Below, one piece after another: positions 60,402-64,000 of a stretch of DNA of 64,000 nucleotides (positions are counted from its first letter, which is position 1; the number at the start of each line of letters is the position of its first letter). Where the stretch lies: the NCBI RefSeq assembly GCF_026342405.1, contig NZ_JAPEMU010000001.1, positions 8,308,001 through 8,372,000 on the forward strand, written 5' to 3'. This DNA is from Kitasatospora sp. NBC_00240 (GTDB lineage Bacteria; Actinomycetota; Actinomycetes; Streptomycetales; Streptomycetaceae). A program made the position numbers and the translations under genes. The notes below the pieces were generated by a model. It saw only the letters and a list, made by a program, of their open reading frames with translations. It was not told the origin of the DNA and ran no database searches.

Positions 60402-61454
60402 TCACGCGCGGGCCCGTGTGGTGGGCCGCACGCCCAGCCCGGCGCGGTCGGAGGCCCGGACGGTCCCGTCGGCGCCGCCGATGCCCTGCCAGGGGTCGTG
60501 GGCCAGCAGCAGGTGGCCGTCGAGGTCGACCCAGCGGGCCCGGTCGACGAGGTGGACGGCGGGAGCGATGCCGAGCGAACTGGCGGTCAGGCAGCCGAGC
60601 ATGACCTCGGTACCGCTGCCGCGCAGGGCCTCGCAGATCCGCAGTGCGGCGAACACCCCGCCGCACTTGGCGAGTTTGACGTTGACGCCGTGCACCCGGC
60701 CGGCCAGCCGGACGGCGTCCCGGCGGCTGACGGCGTCCTCGTCCGCGATCACCGGGAGCGGGGAGTCCGCGGCCAGGGCCGCCAGTGCGTCGTGATCGCC
60801 GGGGGCGATCGGCTGCTCGACGGCCGACACCCCGAGGGCGGCGAACCGTGGCAGCAACTCCCGGGCCCGGGCAACGCTCCAGGCACCGTTGGGGTCGAGC
60901 AGCAGCCGGGCCGACGGCGCGGCGGCCCGGACGGCCCCGACCCTGGCGAGATCCTCGGCCGGGTCGGCGGCGCCCGCCTTGACCTTGAGCACGGTGAACC
61001 CGGCGGCGGCCAGCCGGATGGCCAGGGCGGCGGCCCGGGCCGGTGCGGTGATGCCGATCGTCCGCGCGGTGGCGGCGGCCGGGGCGGCGGCCGCGCCGAG
61101 CAGCCGGTAGGCCGGCCGCCCGGCCCGCCTGCCGGCCAGGTCGAGCAGCGCGGCCTCCAGCGCGGCGGTCACGCCGGGGGCGAGTCCGGCGAGGAGTGCG
61201 GTGCCGTTCCCCAGCTGCTCGACGGCGGCTTCGGGTGCGGCCATGGCTTCGATCAGCGGCCGTGCCGATGCGAGTTGACGATGGATCAGCTCGGTCGGCA
61301 GGCCGAGGTAGTGGCTGCTGACCACCTCGCCCGCGCCGCTCAGCCCGTCCTGCCGGAGGGTGACCACGACGGCGTCCCGGGCGGCCGTCACGGACCGGGA
61401 GATCCGCAGCGGCTCGGCCAGCCGCAGGCGTACGGTACGGGTCTCCATCCTCAT
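60402..61454 (-). CDS. Enolase-superfamily dipeptide epimerase-like enzyme
   Basis: The 350-residue protein is of the muconate-lactonising subgroup of the enolase superfamily with all key residues: KxK base (VLKVKAG), metal ligands Asp (LLLDPNGAW), Glu (VEQPIAPGD) and Asp (VIADEDAV), and the opposite Lys (VNVKLAKCGG). Dipeptide epimerases such as YcjG invert the C-terminal residue of L-dipeptides. ATG 61454 overlaps the upstream stop (ATGA). With an ATP-grasp gene in the same operon, epimerisation of a newly made dipeptide is likely. Confidence 0.85.
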   Translation of the reverse strand: MRMETRTVRLRLAEPLRISRSVTAARDAVVVTLRQDGLSGAGEVVSSHYLGLPTELIHRQLASARPLIEAMAAPEAAVEQLGNGTALLAGLAPGVTAALEAALLDLAGRRAGRPAYRLLGAAAAPAAATARTIGITAPARAAALAIRLAAAGFTVLKVKAGAADPAEDLARVGAVRAAAPSARLLLDPNGAWSVARARELLPRFAALGVSAVEQPIAPGDHDALAALAADSPLPVIADEDAVSRRDAVRLAGRVHGVNVKLAKCGGVFAALRICEALRGSGTEVMLGCLTASSLGIAPAVHLVDRARWVDLDGHLLLAHDPWQGIGGADGTVRASDRAGLGVRPTTRARA

Positions 61455-62533
61455 CGCCGCGCCCCCAGGGGGTCGATGACCGTCCGGCAGCGGGCCCAGC
61501 CGGCCACCTCGGCGGCGCCGGGGTGCGGGATCTCCACCGGGTGGACGGCCGCGTGCTCGGGGCCGAGGCGGTGGGTACGGCAGTAGGCGTCGTCGTAGAT
61601 GGTCCCCAGGTAGCGGTGCGGTCCGTCGGGGAAGACGGTGGCCACGGCCGCGCCCGGGTCGACGCGCGCCGCCCAGGCGGCGACCAGGGCCACCGCGCCG
61701 GTGCTCCAGCCGCCGCTGACGAAGGAGTCCGCGGCGAGCCGGCGGCAGGCGTCCGCGGCCTCGGCCGGGCCGACCCAGTGCACCTCGTCGAAGGACCGAT
61801 GGGCGACGTTGCGGGGGTGGATGCTGCTGCCGAGTCCGCGCATCAGGCGGGCCCTGGCAGGCTGGCCGAAGATGGCCGAGCCGACCGCGTCGACGCCGAT
61901 CACCCGCAGGCCGGGCCAGCGTCGGCGCAGCGGGCCGATCAGGCCGGCGCTGTGTCCGCCGGTGCCGACGCTGCAGACCAGGGTGTCCAGGTGGTCGATC
62001 CGGCCGATGATCTCCTGCGCCATGGAGTGGTAGCCCGCCGCGTTGTCGGGGTTGTTGTACTGGTCCGGCCAGTAGGCGTGGGGGTGGCGCCGGAGCACCT
62101 GGCGCAGCCGGGCGAGCCGGGCCGCCTGCCAGCCGCCCTGTCGGGCCGGCCGTTCGACGATCTCCAGCGCGGCGCCGTACGAGCGCAGCAACTGCCGCAT
62201 CGAGGGCTCGAGTTCTGCGTCCCCGACGAGGACCACCGGGTGCCCGAGGGCCTGTCCGGCGAAGGCGAGGCCGATCCCCAGGGTGCCCGAGGTGGACTCC
62301 ACGACCGTCGCGCCGGGCCGCAGTTCGCCGCGTACGTGGGCGCCGCGCAGCATGGCCACGGCCGAGCGGGCCTTCATCCCGCCCGCGCCGAGGTACTCCA
62401 GCTTCGCCCAGAAGCCGGGCTGCGGGAACGGCAGCGCGGTGCGGATGCGGGCCATCGGTGTGCGTCCGAGCAGGGGCAGCAGGTCAGGATTGGCCGGGTA
62501 CGCCAGGTCGGCGGTGGCCGTGGGCGCGCTCAC
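61451..62533 (-). CDS. Cysteine-synthase-family PLP enzyme
   Basis: A 360-residue fold-type II PLP enzyme (beta-substitution family): Schiff-base Lys in LGAGGMKARSAVAML, the carboxylate loop ESTSGTLGIGLA, the phosphate loop SVGTGGHSAGL and the late SGGWSTGAV. Relatives include cysteine synthase and SbnA-type enzymes that make non-protein amino acids. GTG 62533 overlaps the DUF364 stop (GTGA). It probably supplies an unusual amino acid for the ligase in the same operon. Confidence 0.87.
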   Translation of the reverse strand: MSAPTATADLAYPANPDLLPLLGRTPMARIRTALPFPQPGFWAKLEYLGAGGMKARSAVAMLRGAHVRGELRPGATVVESTSGTLGIGLAFAGQALGHPVVLVGDAELEPSMRQLLRSYGAALEIVERPARQGGWQAARLARLRQVLRRHPHAYWPDQYNNPDNAAGYHSMAQEIIGRIDHLDTLVCSVGTGGHSAGLIGPLRRRWPGLRVIGVDAVGSAIFGQPARARLMRGLGSSIHPRNVAHRSFDEVHWVGPAEAADACRRLAADSFVSGGWSTGAVALVAAWAARVDPGAAVATVFPDGPHRYLGTIYDDAYCRTHRLGPEHAAVHPVEIPHPGAAEVAGWARCRTVIDPLGARR

Positions 62534-63390
62534 CGCCCGCCGCCGGTGCGTCGGTCGGCGCCCGGCCTGCCGTCGGCTCGGTGCCCGCGGCCGGGACCGC
62601 CGTAGCGGTGTACGACGCCGGGCCCGCCGTCGAGCCAGAAGAAGGGGTACGGCTCGGCGCACACCGCGCTCACGCCGTGGCCGAGGAACCGCGGGAGCAC
62701 CGCGCTGCCGCTCTGGGCGAACATCACCAGCGGTTTGCCGGTCCGCCGGGCATGGTCGAGGAAGGTGTCGAAGCTGCCGTTGCCGAGGGTCATCCCGGAG
62801 ACCAGCAGCGCGTCGCAGGCGCCGAGTTGTTCGACGGCGTCGGTGTGCACGGGCTCGCCCCACTCGGTGGTGCCGCCCTTGAGGTCGCAGGGCAGGTAGC
62901 CGACGCCGTGCTCCCGCAGCTGCTCCAGCAGGGAGTTGACCACGCCGACCACCAGGACGGTCCGCACCCGCCGCAGCGGCAGCAGTTCCACCACGGCCCG
63001 CGCCCGGGCCCGGGACTTGGCGAGCGAGTCCCCGGCCGGCAGCGGGTACGGCCGCGCGCCGTTGCCGGGGGAGTGCGGCCGGGCCACCATCAGCAGCGCG
63101 TCCAGGGCCGCCACCCGGACCGCGGGCAGCGGGTGGGCGAGCAACTCGCCGAGGCCGGCGCCCGCGCAGTCGTCCAGCGTCGACGCGGTGAGGGTGCCGG
63201 GCTCCACGGCGCAGGAGCCGACCGCCGGCCCGAGCCGCAGGCCGAGCACCTCGTTGCGGTAGCCGCCGGCCCGGCTCCGGTGCCGGACGGCCTGGGTGGT
63301 GGTGAAGGCCACGGCGACGCGCTGCCGCGCCGGGTCGAGGCCGAAGCCGCCGGCGAGCGCCTGGCCGACCAGGGTGTCCAGGTGGCTCAT
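62530..63390 (-). CDS. DUF364 (Rossmann-like, putative heavy-metal chelation) protein
   Basis: A 286-residue protein of the DUF4213/DUF364 type: N-terminal LGLRLGPAVGSCAVEPGT and a C-terminal Rossmann-like part with VLVVGVVNSLLEQL, GAVEQLGACDALLVSGMTLGNGSFD-type text (ACDALLVSGMTLGNGSFD) and PLVMFAQSGSAVLPRFL. The family has been proposed to chelate metal ions, often lying next to metal or cofactor genes, but lacks a proven reaction. The frame carries an about 30-residue basic tail. ATG 63390 overlaps the ATP-grasp stop (ATGA). Confidence 0.8.
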   Translation of the reverse strand: MSHLDTLVGQALAGGFGLDPARQRVAVAFTTTQAVRHRSRAGGYRNEVLGLRLGPAVGSCAVEPGTLTASTLDDCAGAGLGELLAHPLPAVRVAALDALLMVARPHSPGNGARPYPLPAGDSLAKSRARARAVVELLPLRRVRTVLVVGVVNSLLEQLREHGVGYLPCDLKGGTTEWGEPVHTDAVEQLGACDALLVSGMTLGNGSFDTFLDHARRTGKPLVMFAQSGSAVLPRFLGHGVSAVCAEPYPFFWLDGGPGVVHRYGGPGRGHRADGRPGADRRTGGGR

Positions 63391-64000
63391 GCCGGGACCT
63401 CCGCCCGGGCCCGGTAGCCGACCGTGAGCCGGTCGACCAGCTGGGCGGCCCGCCGGCCGGCACGGCCGCCGTCGGCGCCGGTGGTCATCACATGGCCGAG
63501 GTACTCGTTGTTGCTGGTGGCCCGGCGCACCGCCCGGCCGGGGTCGGCGAGTTCCAGCTCCAGTACGGACGGGTCCTGCCGGACGTGCTCCGCGCCCTCG
63601 ACGTGGCTGAGCTCGCCTTCGCGGTCCGGCAGCAGGAAGGCGACGGCGGCGCCGGTGACCCCGGTCGGGCGGGCGGTCAGCTCGGGTTCGCGGCCGAGCG
63701 CGACGTCCACGCACGCGGCGGCCAGGTCGACCCCGGTGACCCGTCGGATCAGCTCGGTGATCCGGTTGCCGGCCGGGCGCGGGTTGACCTCGATGACGCG
63801 CGGGCCGTCCGGGGTCAGCTTGAGTTCGGTGTGCGCGACCACCTGGTCGAGTCCGAGGGCTCGGACGGCCGCGACGGCGGTGTCGGCCGCGGCGCCGGCG
63901 ACGGCCGGGGTGAGGTCGGCCGGGAAGTGGTGCCCGGTCTCGATGAAGGCGGGGGCGCCGGCGACGGTCTTCCCGGTCACACCGACCACGTGCGTGCGTC
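63387..64000 (-). CDS. ATP-grasp ligase 3 (5' end beyond the window)
   Basis: At least 204 residues of the C-terminal part of an ATP-grasp ligase are present: FPADLTP, VVAHTELKLTPDGPRVIEVNPRPAGNRI (metal-binding acidic residues, in segments) and a C-terminal extra domain. The frame stays open to the window edge. It heads the operon ATP-grasp, DUF364, PLP enzyme, epimerase, all joined by 4-base overlaps. Confidence 0.88.
   Translation of the reverse strand, partial: RTHVVGVTGKTVAGAPAFIETGHHFPADLTPAVAGAAADTAVAAVRALGLDQVVAHTELKLTPDGPRVIEVNPRPAGNRITELIRRVTGVDLAAACVDVALGREPELTARPTGVTGAAVAFLLPDREGELSHVEGAEHVRQDPSVLELELADPGRAVRRATSNNEYLGHVMTTGADGGRAGRRAAQLVDRLTVGYRARAEVPA

Noticed and set aside
58494..61586. 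A 1030-codon open frame on the + strand
   Set aside because: It is antisense to the Mut7-C, hypothetical and epimerase genes, which have intact motifs; composition is repetitive Gly/Arg/Pro.
1..64000. tRNA/rRNA genes, CRISPR arrays, transposases, att sites
   Set aside because: None was recognised while reading; a tRNAscan-SE and ISfinder search would be needed to exclude short ones.

Overview
The window is very GC-rich, uses GTG starts freely, has strong GC bias at third codon positions and carries many 4-base ATGA/GTGA gene overlaps. With two-component-type LuxR, DeoR, AraC and eukaryotic-type kinase genes and Tat/Sec-secreted hydrolases, this points to an actinomycete of the Streptomyces/Kitasatospora type (inference from composition and gene content only). 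No rRNA, tRNA, CRISPR array or transposase was seen.

Layout. 0-9 kb is an accessory region with much decay: truncated MFS, RidA-like and DUF3500 genes, a P-domain remnant and an orphan phospholipase C C-terminus. These lie among intact genes for an isochorismatase-like protein, two small enzymes, a fused trypsin-like protease/non-specific nuclease, an orphan LuxR regulator and a low-complexity LSIGSVGS-repeat membrane protein. 9-19 kb holds single genes: an ABC exporter, an amidase convergent with and overlapping an FAD monooxygenase, a DinB-like protein and a membrane Ser/Thr kinase, plus a broken P-loop gene.

19-37 kb is a sugar-catabolic region after a class V aminotransferase. It has a lipoprotein/permease ABC importer with a ROK kinase and class II FBPase; a SIS isomerase/deaminase, PfkB kinase and class II aldolase operon; a secreted phospholipase C carrying a C-terminal F5/8-type domain; a secreted GH27 glycosidase with a ricin-type lectin; and a divergent ROK/DeoR pair. 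A shared TTCAATCA element lies upstream of three of these units. The set fits uptake and breakdown of galactose-type amino sugars through a tagatose-phosphate-like route.

37-58 kb looks like a compact, NRPS/PKS-free biosynthetic gene cluster read from a divergent promoter region (48.57-49.04 kb). The leftward operon has an APH-type kinase, Nudix, alcohol dehydrogenase, O-carbamoyltransferase, aminotransferase, thymidylate-kinase-like protein, AGAT-type amidinotransferase, ThDP decarboxylase and NCS1 permease. The rightward operon has two ATP-grasp ligases, a YqcI/YcgG-family (haem N-hydroxylase type) protein, an MFS exporter and a CYTH-like protein, all translationally coupled. An aldose epimerase, a PhyH dioxygenase/TIM-barrel pair and an AraC regulator follow. 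The gene content suggests a small carbamoylated, guanidino- or N-hydroxyguanidino-containing peptide-like product; I cannot match it to a known pathway.

58-64 kb has a Mut7-C protein and a hypothetical, then a tightly coupled leftward operon entering from the right edge: ATP-grasp, DUF364, cysteine-synthase-like enzyme and dipeptide epimerase. This looks like a second small-peptide or metal-related pathway.
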